The position numbers and the translations under genes are program-made. Below the pieces are notes generated by a model, which was not told the origin of the DNA, did not search any database, and saw nothing but the letters and a program-made list of their open reading frames with translations. Source: Lenzites betulinus (taxonomy: Eukaryota; Basidiomycota; Agaricomycetes; Polyporales; Polyporaceae). From it: a stretch of DNA of 64,000 nucleotides. How positions within the stretch are numbered: position 1 is the first letter of the stretch; every line of letters begins with the position of its first letter. Below, piece after piece: positions 33,401 through 42,841 of the stretch. The stretch is from NCBI GenBank assembly GCA_022264855.1, contig JABYQU010000029.1:1-64000 (forward strand), written 5' to 3'.

Positions 33401-35759
33401 AGTACGTCGCGGCTACACACGCCGCGAAGGAAGCTCTCTGGCTTCGCCGCCTTATCGGCGAAGTCTTCCGCCCTCTCGCCGCACCTACTCCACTCTATAG
33501 CGATAGCAAATCCGCGATCGCGCTCACCGAGGACGGCTCGTATCACGCGCACACGAAGCACATCGACATACGGTATCATTTTATTCGGTACTCGATCGAG
33601 GCGGGCTCGATTCGTCTCATCTATTGCCCTACGGACGACATGACCGCCGATACCCTTACCAAGGCGCTCCCCTCCGTCAAAGTCAAGCACTTCGCATCCG
33701 CGCTCGGCCTCGCCGCGGATTGAGGGGGAGTGTTGAACAATACGGCCCGCGCGTGGCAATCCGCGCGGACCCGAGCGCGTTGTGCTCGAGTGGCGCGTCG
33801 CCAGTGGCGCGCGCCGCGAGGTCGCGACCTCTTTGTATACCCCGCGCGCACGTCGCGCGCACCGCGCGGACGTCGCGCTTGGCTCGCGACTGGACAAGAA
33901 TGTTCCTAGCTACGTTGTACTGATTGTATATGGTCCTTTTTGTTTACGATACGTATATATATCGCGCCGTCGCCGTACGCTCACCTCAGTCCGCTGTATA
34001 CGAGACTGAGGTGAGCTACTCTTATTATCTGTTTCTTACTCATTTACTTATGTGCTTTATCTCGCTTAGATCTCGCTCATAGGTATTGACAATACATTTA
34101 TTAGTCCGCTGTATACGAGACTGAGATCTCGCTCATAGCGTTATGTACAACAGAGCGGGCCCTAGGAGTATCACCTCTCACCTTGTCAGGACGCCTGGAT
34201 GAGGAATCTTTAGTCAAGTACGTATTTCGTCGAGAAATGATGCATCGCCCACCAGTGTTGATGGTGTATATTATCAGCGTGTCCAGCATACTATCTGCCC
34301 TACAAAGTTATCAGCGACGTCGTCTGTCCTAGTTCAAATGGCTCACCTCCTGGTCCCGGTACGCGAACGCCGTAGGACATAAACCAGGGTTGCGGCGAGT
34401 AGAATGTCTGTAATGCCGACAAAGCCGTACGCCACTGAGAATAGCCACTGGCAGCATCGCACGTCCATCAGTTTCTCGGGAGAGAACATGAGGTAAACAT
34501 ACGCTGATGTGTTGGAAGTCGACGATGGCGGGCGTTAGTTTGAAGCTACAAATACTACTTGAGAGAAGTGTCGATAGGGGGCTGTACGGAGCGCACGCAT
34601 AAATTCCTGCCGCTGGTAGACGGGTTGGCGGTAACATTCACTTTGACTTAGAAGCCACATACCGATGGCGAATCCTAATAGTACATGTCAGCATGAGCGA
34701 TGAACCACCGCAATTAAATACCAAGCTATTGCGCAGACCTTGACTGATCGCGAGGCCCAATCCCTGGAACGTAGGTTGCGAGATATAAGTCAATCAAGCC
34801 TCTCGATGCAGTGGAGGATTCGCACCGCCGGCGCTGCTAGCCGTCTATACATGGATCCAACTGATGTTGCATTGTAAGCATGAGTAGGCTGATTCTGATG
34901 AGGGACATACTGAGATAGATGCGGCGAAGGTAAAAGCTGGTCGTATCCCAGAAGTGACGGCAAGGACAGAGTACCGTGGAACTCAGTGACAGCCCGGAGG
35001 ACAGATGAATTACTGTACCATTGAGTGAGGGCGACGGTCAGCGCCTATTTGAAAGTGAGATGCTCGGAATACGAAGAGGAGAGCACACCAAAGGAGTACC
35101 GTGACAGGAACAATTAGCTGTTTTGGGTGGCGTTAGCGCAAATCGAAGGCTTCGATGACCGTTTATCGATTCCTCACCCTCACGAACCTTTATCTTGTTA
35201 GCACTGTACACGAGCACAAACTTGGGGAGACATAAGGGACTTACCAATGCCCATGAGCCAGGCTCCCGGTGATGAACGGGTCAACAACGAGGTAGTGGTA
35301 GCTGACAAAGAGCGATTGACATTGCTCGAATCCTAGACCAGTTCAACCCCTTACTCACCCGGTCATAAGCCAGAGTGCAACGTGGAAGGTCTCCAGACAG
35401 CTATGGAGTCCAATCATTCTTAGTTGGTGCCCTCGGCATGGCGGGTACTCACAATATCGCGAACACCTTGTCATCGCAGTTAGACTCGGGCAAAACATGA
35501 CCTCCAATGTGGCAGGGGGTGGGACGCACGAAGACTTTCATAGATATAGAATCAGGGGGACCCAATCTGTAGTATCTATACGTCTGATGTAAAGTCAGTC
35601 CGTATAGCCTAGAAAGACCCATGTCAGCGAAACCAGCATGCCGTGACGACACTCGTAATAATATGCTCACATAAGGCCCATGACGCCGCCGAGTACGACC
35701 GTGCCGATAGTAGATATATAAGGAGGAGATCCTAGATCTGGGTAGACGTAGGGCTGCAT
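21490..35759 (-). CDS. DUF6534-type membrane protein, copy C, with a 12-kb transposon-filled intron
   Basis: The 5' part starts at 35759 (MQPYVYPDLGSPPYISTIGT), followed by LYGLTLHQTYRYYRLGPPDS in exon 2. It runs down to the exon ending GVLTR at 34182. The next exon begins at 22119 (ILAFVF) and continues into ALILPGNLVYAGLSIIGTKR, the tail LNSRREINNRFLDDFTLPEM, and, after a 64-nt intron, a last exon from NSACLSNRASIEQTEG to NSVNSAV with the stop at 21490. The intron between them, 34181-22120 on the minus strand, has GTGAGAGG and CTCTGCAG ends and would be 82 nt without the inserted copia element and its target duplication. The coding exons therefore seem intact although the gene spans 14.3 kb. 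Whether the intron is still spliced is unknown; the 5' part was not traced residue by residue. Confidence 0.72.
22158..22162. repeat. Target-site duplication of the copia element (left copy)
   Basis: GCGTT directly before the 5' LTR. The same five bases follow the 3' LTR at 34138-34142. A 5-bp duplication is what Ty1/copia integrases produce. Confidence 0.85.
22163..22569 (+). repeat. 5' LTR of the copia element
   Basis: Starts TGTTGAAC and ends CTCGCTCATA. It is GC-rich in its first 170 bp and AT-rich afterwards, with a TATA-like run ACGTATATATATCGC near 22381-22396. A 23-bp unit beginning AGTCCGCTGTATACG occurs twice (near 22419 and 22533), and GATCTCGCTCATA also occurs twice. Confidence 0.95.
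22570..22586 (+). promoter_or_regulatory. Putative primer-binding site region
   Basis: The bases directly after the 5' LTR read GGTTATGAGCCCTGCCT. The position is right for a tRNA primer-binding site, but the first base is not the usual T of TGG and I could not match a specific tRNA. Confidence 0.35.
22646..24036 (+). CDS. Copia gag-protease reading frame
   Basis: Begins MSNSVKVGTDDFVRVPRLEV. The N-terminal half is a typical copia gag (UBN2-like: FMKVRGRATARAIWEAIAAE, then GSMPLSYEPYMSAL). A CCHC zinc knuckle, CFNCKKKGHYKADC, lies at about residues 297-310. An acidic stretch is followed by the aspartic protease motif ILFDSGASRHMSP at about residues 416-428. Ala, Gly and charged residues dominate residues 50-115. 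The frame continues to 24232, but homology to pol stops near 24030, where the downstream domains switch frame. One missing base (or one programmed shift) explains this. Gag packages the RNA and the protease cleaves the polyprotein. Confidence 0.9.
24037..26646 (+). CDS. Copia pol: integrase and reverse transcriptase (interrupted before RNase H)
   Basis: Continues the polyprotein in another frame, with YITVPNGKGETTRVLLRDVL and then the GAG-pre-integrase zinc motif (LHQMMGHVSYE, CDACESAKMTRK). The integrase core has the catalytic acids in DLWGP, FTDDHSRW and YNGVSERANRTVMEKVRAML. The reverse transcriptase has KWVLRVKKNAAGEIDKYKAR, the DFNSAYLNSKLDEDVYLEQP block, KALYGLKQGGRKWYETL and the catalytic AIHVDDCLIVAS (VDD). 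Frame coding ends at HWEAVKR, where the next base pair already belongs to the inserted element and gives an immediate TGA (26647-26649). The missing RNase H domain is found at 33196-33723. Confidence 0.93.
26643..26646. repeat. Probable 4-bp target duplication of the inner element (left copy)
   Basis: GCGC precedes the left end TGATGC at 26647. GCGC also follows the right end GCATCA at 33192-33195. Removing the element and one copy restores the pol frame exactly, from AVKR to VFRYLLGT. A 5-bp reading (AGCGC) is equally possible because the base next to each copy is A. Confidence 0.75.
26647..26714 (+). repeat. 68-bp direct repeat, left copy at the element edge
   Basis: The 68-bp unit starts TGATGCGACC and ends TGAGGCGC. 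It is repeated without visible change at 32557-32624 inside the same element. The left copy abuts the copia breakpoint and is followed by TGATGCACT. The right copy is internal, 570 bp from the right end. Confidence 0.9.
27012..27076 (+). repeat. TTCGCAG short tandem cluster
   Basis: Eight or so closely spaced copies of TCGCAG/TTCGCAG (for example GGTTCGCAGTTCGCAGAGTT) near the left end of the inner element. The same pentamer in reverse orientation clusters near the right end. Confidence 0.85.
27318..28669 (+). repeat. Left arm of the foldback inverted repeat
   Basis: Reverse complement of 28775-30126; the outermost four bases (CCAC/GTGG) belong to the palindromic target rather than to the element. 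Arms looked essentially identical wherever compared: the mirrored frames 27857-28237 and 29207-29587 encode the same string. Confidence 0.9.
27322..30122. mobile_element. AT-rich foldback (long inverted repeat) transposable element
   Basis: The 2801-bp segment begins TTGTGGTTTCCC and ends with its reverse complement. Positions x and 57444-x are complementary from 27318 to 28669, an arm of about 1352 bp, around a 105-bp centre (28670-28774). It is AT-rich against a GC-rich host element. Subterminal regions carry many TTGTTAAT-like motifs. No target-site duplication is visible: the host sequence CCACGTGG is simply parted in the middle. There is no credible protein; the mirrored open frames are a by-product of the palindrome. 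Long inverted arms with little between them define foldback elements, which are normally mobilised by a transposase encoded elsewhere. Superfamily not identified. Confidence 0.85.
27398..27640 (+). repeat. Subterminal TTGTTAAT-type motif array of the foldback
   Basis: About a dozen irregularly spaced variants of ATTGTTAA(T) occur here and, mirrored, at 29804-30046. Such arrays are typical of transposase-binding subterminal regions. This is inference from arrangement only. Confidence 0.5.
28775..30126 (-). repeat. Right arm of the foldback inverted repeat
   Basis: Mirror of the left arm. The arms meet the 105-bp unique centre at 28669 and 28775, where the shared GAGGTATGG ends. Confidence 0.9.
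30971..31574 (-). CDS. Inner-element gene B, hypothetical helical protein
   Basis: Exon 1 is 31574-31398 (59 codons, start MDPLPDLVRAIDSLCGELVD). A 43-nt intron (GTGCGT..TTGTAG) follows, then exon 2 at 31354-30971 ending VGLGAAGAGLD with TAG. The total is 561 nt, i.e. 186 residues. The join reads RVLVAI to SQEACIAIGC in phase 0. The protein is Ala/Leu/Arg-rich and predicted helical (APWFLRERLRYTAAQEGLTL, then LRLLVSRANAARGVASRAGG). No domain, signal peptide or membrane helix is recognised. It lies between genes A and C on the same strand with gaps of 180 and 434 nt, so the three look like one cargo set of the mobile element. It is the only one of the three without a visible lesion. Confidence 0.6.
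31754..32415 (-). pseudogene. Inner-element gene A, hypothetical protein with an in-frame TGA
   Basis: Exon 1 is 32415-32245 (57 codons, start MDNLVEIEAASARLRQTTIA). A 62-nt intron (GTACGT..TTCCTAG) follows, then exon 2 from 32182. The frame meets a TGA at 32122-32120 after 20 codons of exon 2, then continues open for another 121 codons (VALRALERHSEYRGAVADFD onward) to a stop at 31754. The continuous frame and the Arg/Ala-rich helical character on both sides suggest that one original codon, perhaps CGA, became TGA. The intact form would be about 199 residues, close to genes B (186) and C (182). Alternatively the short 77-residue product is genuine. No domain is recognised; a coiled-coil tendency is visible in exon 1. 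Confidence 0.5.
32557..32624 (+). repeat. 68-bp direct repeat, internal copy
   Basis: Same unit as 26647-26714, here preceded by GGGAGA and followed by AGCCGTCGCA repeats rather than by TGATGCACT. Confidence 0.9.
32625..32654 (+). repeat. AGCCGTCGCA tandem repeat, three units
   Basis: Three consecutive 10-bp units AGCCGTCGCA follow directly on the 68-bp repeat; the last grades into CGCCCGG. Confidence 0.8.
32846..32918 (-). repeat. CTGCGA cluster, inverted relative to the left-end cluster
   Basis: About ten copies of CTGCGA or GCGAACTGCGA-like units close to the right end of the inner element. On the plus strand the motif reads TGCGA, the reverse complement of the left-end TCGCA cluster. 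Confidence 0.8.
33196..33723 (+). CDS. Copia pol, RNase H part downstream of the inner element
   Basis: Frame continuous with 24037-26646 once the insertion is removed (AVKR to VFRYLLGTKRLSLVYGG). The RNase H block has VDADGASQEHRRAITGYVFL, then the acidic residues in STAESEYVAATHAAKEALWL and YSDSKSAIALTEDG, and KHIDIRYHFIRY. It ends LGLAAD with TGA 33721-33723, immediately before the polypurine tract. In its present position it has no start codon of its own. Confidence 0.92.
   Translation, partial: VFRYLLGTKRLSLVYGGAHRGLEGFVDADGASQEHRRAITGYVFLVDGGAISWSSKKQELVTLSTAESEYVAATHAAKEALWLRRLIGEVFRPLAAPTPLYSDSKSAIALTEDGSYHAHTKHIDIRYHFIRYSIEAGSIRLIYCPTDDMTADTLTKALPSVKVKHFASALGLAAD
33722..33730 (+). 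promoter_or_regulatory. Polypurine tract of the copia element
   Basis: GAGGGGGAG abuts the 3' LTR, as required for plus-strand DNA priming; it overlaps the pol stop codon. Confidence 0.85.
33731..34137 (+). repeat. 3' LTR of the copia element
   Basis: 407 bp, same start, end and internal repeats as the 5' LTR; no difference was found on reading both. Followed by GCGTT. Confidence 0.95.
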
Positions 35760-37376
35760 CGTCAAATCTATATGTACGAGGAGAGCACCGATATAGACGA
35801 ATTCATCAGAGCGGGTCCGAGATTTATATAACATGGAGCCCTCAAGCAAGTCTGGAAGAGCGTTCTTCCAAGCGCCAGTATGCAACGCGTGCAGTAAAAG
35901 CTACCATAACGACGCGGGGAAGTATGTGAAAAGTCGGCGACGACGGCCATTCCTGAGGCTTGAGATTTGGGCAGATGAATGGAGCGTGCGCACAGCCGTT
36001 GCATACTCTTCCTCCGAGTCTACCGAAATGAAAAATCTGATCCAGATGGGGCAGATCAAACTTAGCATCGGTAGAACAGTATCAGGCAAACGCACCGAGT
36101 CACCGCTATTGTGTCCAGTCTTGTCAAGTACAAACTCTAGACGCCCTCTGCAGGCATTGTCGGCATCCATCGAGGATATACCTCATGTTCGAGGAGCAAA
36201 CAGTAATTAAATATTGCGGGATTCTCTGTGATACGGGAACTTCAGAAGTAATAAACAGGGTTTGAGATTGGAGAAGCGATTTTATACGACCCACACTGGC
36301 AGACTTACGAAGTCATAGCGTCACTCGTCTGTATTAGAGAGACACCATAGTTAAAAACAGAGCGGTGTAAATATAGTAGCCGATGCAAGGCGAACGAGAA
36401 ATAGTACAAGGACAAGGACAAGGGAACTAGAATTGGGCAGAGCCTGGTTGAGCAGAGCGTTTGTTTGTCCTTGTTAGGATCGGGGGCTAATAGCCTCCCG
36501 ATTTCAATCTTATGCCACGTAGAAACCTCTTTCGGAGTACTAGCACTCGTGTCCCGTTCACTGAGTCCACTAGGAGACAGTCGCTTTCGTGGTGTGCATG
36601 CATTCGCCTCATATGAATTACCTCGCCTAGCCAGCGCCAGACTTCCTACGCTTGATTTAACGGAACATAGCTTTCCCCCAATCACCAATGCTGTACTGAC
36701 TACACGTTTGTGTTCAACAATCATCCTTGATCTTGAACTGCTCATCTTGTAGGTTGCTATACTTCACGTGCGGCGCATTCGATTTTACTAATATTCACTG
36801 AGGCAGTGCATCGCTCGAGGTCTAGTTACCTCTCGCCGCACATCGCTCGCAGTCTAGCTATCTCTCGACGTCCATCGCTCGGAGCACATTCGAAGCCGCC
36901 GGCCTCATGCTCCGATGGCTCGGAGTAGACCACGTCCAAGACATCGCACCGGTGCTGTGTATAGAGTCCAAAATAGCTTATTGACACTTCGAAGCACGTC
37001 AGCGCCAGGCGGCTGCAGGGCCCCGACCACTCGGAGCTTGTATCTTCCCCGTCGCACCAGCCATTGCCTTTCCATGCCATTTCTTGCACACTAGTCAACT
37101 ATTGATATTGCTCTAATCCTGCTATTCCTCCACACGCGGTTGTGCCTAGGATTCCCGCGAGAGTTCGCCGTGTGCGTAGGAAACAGCATCGCGAGTCCTA
37201 CCCCTTGGTGAACTATGGACCCCGACTATCTCCGCCCTGTTCAACTGATACTCAAGGTACAGTTTTAATACTGCCGAGCACTCTATATACCAGCGCCGTA
37301 CTTGGGACGAGTGCGCCTTTTCACTTCCGCCCTCTATACTCACAGCATATAGTAACTATCGGCTCTTTGGCCTGTC
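35760..37376. other. Shared upstream region of DUF6534 copies C and D
   Basis: 1.6 kb between divergent starts (minus ATG at 35759, plus ATG at 37377). Open frames up to 146 codons (36305-36745 minus) lack domains and overlap frames on the other strand. A repeated CATCGCTCG-like phrase occurs around 36808-36880. No gene supported. Confidence 0.45.
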
Positions 37377-39619
37377 ATGTCGTCTTCCGCAGGAATACCC
37401 TCCCTCGGCCGCACCTACGGGGCGTTATATGTCGGAAGCTGCCTTGGGTTCATGTGAGTACTTTCGAGCATCCTGCCATATGCTACGTATTGACTGCGCA
37501 CTATTGCAGGCTATACGGCCTTACCGTGCATCAGGTCTACAAGTACTACAAACTCTACCCTTCGGATATTGCGTTCCTAAAGTATCTGGTAAGACGCAAT
37601 CCCCTTACATATTCAGCGATGTCACTTTGGTTAAGGCATGCCATAGGTTCTGTTAATATTGTCCGTCAAACTCCTGGGATCCAGACATGAGTCGACATCT
37701 AATGCTCGCCCTCCGGCAGTGTCCTGGAAACCTTTCATACCCTGCTCTGGGTAATAGATGGGTATGTGTCACGCCACGCGACGTCTATTGCTTATCACCG
37801 AGGTCGTGCCATAATGTCCCGTCCAGCTACCACTATTTCATCCAGGATTATTTCGATCCGGATGCGCTGAGTATCGGTCATTGGTAAATCTCTAACATAT
37901 ACCCGCTGACACCTATATTTATGAACTACACTTCATCAATCAGGACAGATAAGGTGAGCAATCGCTTGAATGAAAGGCGTACGCTCACTCATAAACTCCC
38001 TTCGACGAAGATCAACATATTTTTGACCGTGAGACCTGGAAACGAATGACTCTGCGGCCACTCCTCAATATGCACTCTGATATAGGGCTTGGTGATCGTC
38101 ATTTGTCAAGGGTACGCAAAATGGGACACTTGGAAGCATCGCATACTGATTTAATATATCCCTCAGATTCTATGCTCGTCGCGTCTTCCTCAGTAAGCCA
38201 TGTAGTCTCTCACCATCTTACCTATGGTAATAACAGGATCCTACAGTAGGACCGAAGTTCAAAGGCTTGGTCGCGATCGCAGTACGTCCATCAGGCTTCC
38301 TTCCTCGACAGCGAGTCGGCCGACCCATTCATCAATAGGCGATGTGTATGGGCCTCTTCTTTGGTATGCGAATTCCAGTGGCTTGCCAGTTCACTGTGAC
38401 ACTAATCACATGTTATCAGGATTCGACATAGGTGCGCAGCAGGAATTTGGGCTAGTCTGTTAGGCCTACGTTCTGAGAATGATAACCGGCGCTCTCAGCT
38501 GCCGGCGTCATAGCGTACGTCTGCGCCAAATATATCCTCGGTGCTACGAACTCACTTCTACTATTTTTGTCAGTTTTACTACCCTCAACTTAGTCACGTT
38601 TGCGCGATACAGCGTAAGTTGGTCTACCGCCGGGCTTCGGGTATGCTCATTTTACATTTAAAAACCCGGGGGACGCAGTGGATGATATCGGCGGCATACG
38701 GGTTCGCTCTCGTCACCGATATCATTCTGACTGGGACACTGGTGGTTGTGCTTCTCAGATGCCGGACAGGTCTTCAACAGTTCGTCTCAATTCGCCTCCT
38801 CTTTCATGTACAAGCCCCGTTGATCTACCCTCAGAACAGATTCTGTGGTGGAGCTGCTGGTGATATACGCCATAAATACTGGTACGTGTAATATGCTCAC
38901 TCAAAACCGACGGCATGTTAAGCACATGCGTACCCCTCTTTCAGGTCTTCTCACCAGGTATGAACTTCCGAACGAAATTTACACGGATCGTGTGTGACAA
39001 GCTCCCTTACAGTATCTTCGGCGTGCTCGCCTTCGTCTTCGTAGGTCTCTCACTAGTGAGTCAGCTAAGGTCAAAGCTGACCCATGTGACTAGGCTCTCA
39101 TACTTCCCGGTAACCTGATTTACGCGGGAATCAGCATTGTTGTAGCCAAACGTACGTGCATGCCGATGCCGTATCCCCTTCTCGTTCGACGCCGATCATC
39201 GCCCGATGACACATACTCCCACAGTCTACGCGAACTCAGTTTTAGCTGTGTACGTCCACCCTATGTCACTGGAAGCGACATATTGATTTAGGAGGCCTCG
39301 CGCAGCCTCAACTCCCGACGGGCCCTGCAGCATCGACTCCTCGATGATCTCCCCATTAGCATCTCCATGCACAAGGCGGCGCCACGGCACCATCAGGGCA
39401 TCATGGAGAGCTGGAGCGTCCCGCAGGTAAGTTAGACTTCAACACCTTTGCAATGGGCACAGCTGAGAGACGCGAGTGACCTTGTAGCTTCCCACGTCGA
39501 CAACCCTCAAGTTCGCTACCTTACATACCACGGAGCCTGGAACGCAGTCCAATGCGGATTTGCGCAAGTCCGAAGAACGGAGTAGCGAAGGTGATGTTCA
39601 AGCAGCAGAAGACGCGTAG
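37377..39619 (+). CDS. DUF6534-type multi-pass membrane protein, copy D
   Basis: Start MSSSAGIPSLGRTYGALYVG with helix 1 through SCLGFM, then LYGLTVHQVYKYYKLYPSDI in exon 2. Downstream, VLETFHTLLW and SYHYFIQDYFDPDALSIGHW mark the third helix and loop. WMISAAYGFALVTDIILTGT and LVVVLLRCRTG follow, then FGVLAFVF and ALILPGNLIYAGISIVVAK, and the tail SLNSRRALQHRLLDDLPISI. The last exon (LPTSTTLKFATLHTTEPGTQ onward) ends AAEDA with TAG 39617-39619. Introns of 45-70 nt divide it; some middle exons were located by family pattern only. It diverges from copy C, with 1.6 kb between their starts. Looks intact. Function unknown. Confidence 0.77.
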
Positions 39620-40561
39620 AAGCTTGAAGTACGAGAAGTTACGTTCACCGATTTCCGTTTCCGTCATGACGATCATATCCCCGCCAAGGATAGCGTACTT
39701 TTCAGCAGGGGTTGTGAAAAGCCGGTGTGTGAGGCGCACTGCGGTGATGCGCTCGCCATTCATCCCACACGAACGAGTTCACAAACGGGGCTATCTCTAT
39801 TATCCGGTGGTAAGGGAGGCGGACCACGTGAGATCGGATCGGGTGTTCTACATGATCCTCCGGCCTGCGGCGGCTGTACATGGCGGCTGTGGCGGCTGTG
39901 GCAGCTCTCGAGTCTCTTCGGGGCGCAATCTTGAATAGCTGTGTCCTGGCTCTCACTTTTTGATGGTTATCACTACAGGGCGAGCGTTGTTAATTAGCCA
40001 CTAGGATAATCGTAGGTGATACTCCTACCACAATTTCAGGTGAGAGGGGGTCTGTGAACTTCCCGAACGGTTTTTACGACGCTCATCGTTATCGCCATCC
40101 AGCCACTGTGCAACTGAGAGCCGCTGGCGCCGCAACTTTGACAGTTTGCCGCTCCATGCCACCAGCATTTGTATTCAAATTGTGCTATGTACTCGTCCGC
40201 GCACTGACAACGGTGATGTCAAAACCGGAGTTTCAGCCAGACAGTGTTGTGTTGTCAGCCCCCATCTGGCCAGCTACTACTGCGGGGCCAAGACCGTCCA
40301 TCCGTGCTGCAGTAGACTGTCACATCTCTCTCTCCGTCCCCGAAACGCTCCGTCGATCTTCTCGATCTTTGTCGGCTGATATGCTGCACGAGCTTCTCAT
40401 CACAGCATCTATCGCGCAGCGGGACTTGACCTGTCGAACTCTCGCGCCTCCCGCTCCAGCTGACGCTCGGCATTACATAAAGTCAAAAGCACTCGTGTAC
40501 AATCTTTTGGCTTCCTCCTCCCCACCCAATACGCGTCTCCCCTTAGCACCCATCGTGCACC
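39620..40561. other. Intergenic region between DUF6534 copies D and E
   Basis: About 940 bp. Contains a short GGCGGCTGTGGCGG-type triplet-like run near 39885-39900 and no supported gene. A TATA-like element was not pinned down; the last 60 bp before 40562 are pyrimidine-rich, as in many fungal promoters. Confidence 0.4.
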
Positions 40562-42841
40562 ATGGCCGATGTCATTCAGAATGCGCCGATCCCCTCCCTG
40601 AATAACACCTTGGGTGCAATCTTGTTGGGCGCAGTCTTCGGTTTCATGTGGGTTTACGTTTCTTTTACCCTGACTTGCGGTTCTGACTCTGAGCGCTGGA
40701 CGTCTAGGCTGTATGGGCTCATGGCGCACCAAGCGTACAGATACTATCGTATGTATCCTGCCGACCGTCCCATCTTGAAGGGTCTCGTAAGTTGTATCAT
40801 GGGGTTTTCAATGCTCGCGAGATATCTGATGGCTCGAATCGCTACATCAGGTGTTCGCAGTCATGTAAGTACTCAGGCGAATTACAACCGGGCAGCGATT
40901 GACACCGTATTCGCCCAGTCTTGCAGAGACGTTTCACACGGTCCTATGGATCATTGTCTGGTGAGTCTCGATCGCGAGCTCGTTTAGGAGTTCGAAGCTC
41001 ACGAAGTTCGTGTCTATCAGCTACGAATACCTCATCGTGAACTTCGCGAATGTCGCTAACGTTGCCAAGATGCACTGGTCAGTCTTGTATGTATGCACGT
41101 CAATCGTACTGCGAGCTTATTCGTTCCATTAGGTATATGAAGGTACTTACGATCCTCACTGCTTGGCTCTTGATCCTTATCATTCTGACGGCCGGCGATA
41201 GACGGTATTCCCGGCAACGGTACGACTGCACATGTGCTACCCCTCAACTTCTTATTGATACTCACACGCCATTTGCCAGGCACTCACTATGCTCCTGTGT
41301 CAGCTGTACGCATGCAGACTACCAGTTTGCTTCGCTATCACCCACCAACGGATCAATGCTGATCAGTCTGGCATAGGTTCTATGCGCATCGCATCTATCA
41401 GGGTAGGTCATACGTACCTCCTCGTGCCTATCGACGCTCACGAGCCCTATTTCTCATCTCAGTTGGCCCTCATTGGCGTTACAAGCTGATTGCGGGCATT
41501 GCTGTGTGTAGCGATCACGTTTCTGCTTGCGCGCGCCCTGACTGCTCTCGAACAGGTCCTCTTCATGATCATGCATCTTTGTACGTCGCCTACAATGCAT
41601 GAGTGACTGTGAAACTTATGCGTTTGACCCGGGTCGTCTCAGCTTGGGCGATGGGTACGTGCTGCCCGCCGCGTTGTCTATGCCAGCAAACACTCTAACT
41701 GTCCCTCAATGCAGTCGCTACCGTCAAGATGTTGGTTCCTCTTATAGTCTTGGATAACAGCGTTTTAGATGGCTGACGGTCGCATCGGACAGTTATCTTG
41801 CAAAGGATATCAACCAGTTCTCCTCCTCCACGGTTCGTGCCTTTATTCCGCTATGAGACTGCTATCCCAAATGCTAACCGCCGCCGTTCCGTCTGGTACA
41901 GTGGCTAGTCTCCATTGCGTACGGACATGCCGTCGTGGCCGACGTCATATTTGCGGGTGCCCTTGTCTCCGCATTGCGCACCAGTCACACAGGTTTCAAG
42001 AGGTAGCTGTTCAGATCCAGGCCGTCGTGAGGTTGACCACGTTCTGACATCACCACTCAGGACAGATTCCGTCCTCGACACCCTCATTAAATACACAGTC
42101 ACTACTGGTACGTACCTGTATTGTCCTTGACCAACCTGTGAAAGCTCATCCATACGCGAACAGGGGTCTTGACGACGTAAGAGGGTAATCATAGTATGAG
42201 ATACCGGGGGGAAGTCTCACCGTCTGCGATATCAGGTTCTTTGAAATCCTCGTGTTCATCTTCGTGAGTCGCTCATGGCCAGGTTACTTCGAATTGCATA
42301 AGCGACGTTTGCTTATCCTGTTCGCTAGGGGCTGGTATATCCCGACAACTACATCTACGCGGCGATCACCATTCCGGGAGTCAAACGTATGTCGCCACGC
42401 TCACCCTCGCTGACCCGAATGCTGACTCGAACCTGTGCTGGTCGTCTTCCTGCAGTCTACTCGAACTCCATGCTGGCTATGTATGTAGCGCCTATCTTCA
42501 CTGACAACGTCCCCGTCTCACATGCGACATAGGCTCAACTGCCGACAAGCTCTCTCGGACCGTATGATGCAGGACGTCGACACCAGCACGTTCATGGTGA
42601 ACGTCAACCCTGGCCTCCAGCCACGTACTATGTCGCACGGTATAGTCTTCGCGAAGTCGTCGCAGAACACCCAGGCGGTAAGAGCTTCTCTACTTGTCGT
42701 GATAATGCGCTTAATCTGAACCTGTCCTGGCAACAGATTGCGACCTCCTTTTCTTCCGTGGTCGAAATTTCACCGACGTCCGACTGGAGTGCGGAAGGAA
42801 AGGAGACGCCGAGAAGTAGAGACGAAGAGAAGGCGATCTAG
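40562..42841 (+). CDS. DUF6534-type multi-pass membrane protein, copy E
   Basis: Start MADVIQNAPIPSLNNTLGAI with helix 1 LLGAVFGFM, then LYGLMAHQAYRYYRMYPADR. ETFHTVLWIIV and YEYLIVNFANVANVAKMHW follow. Later exons contain FYAMRIASI, WLVSIAYGHAVVADVIFAGA and LVSALRTSHTGFKR, then VLDTLIKYTVTTGVLT and FFEILVFIF. The tail (LNCRQALSDRMMQDVDTSTF) and the last exon (IATSFSSVVEISPTSDWSAE) end EEKAI with TAG 42839-42841. It is the most divergent tail among the copies, but the exon order is the same. No lesion was noticed. Membrane topology inferred from hydrophobic segments; function unknown. Confidence 0.77.

Larger units (their letters stand above)
22163..34137 (+). mobile_element. Ty1/copia LTR retrotransposon carrying nested insertions
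   Basis: Bounded by two 407-bp LTRs (22163-22569 and 33731-34137) that look identical by eye, and by the duplication GCGTT. The internal order is gag with a zinc knuckle, protease, integrase, reverse transcriptase, RNase H, which defines the copia superfamily. Without the inserted 26647-33191 segment and its 4-bp duplication the element would be about 5.4 kb, a normal copia length. It lies antisense in an intron of a DUF6534 gene. Coding capacity is broken twice: by a frame change near 24030 and by the inner element. LTR identity implies recent arrival, so the two later insertions inside it must be recent as well. Confidence 0.95.
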
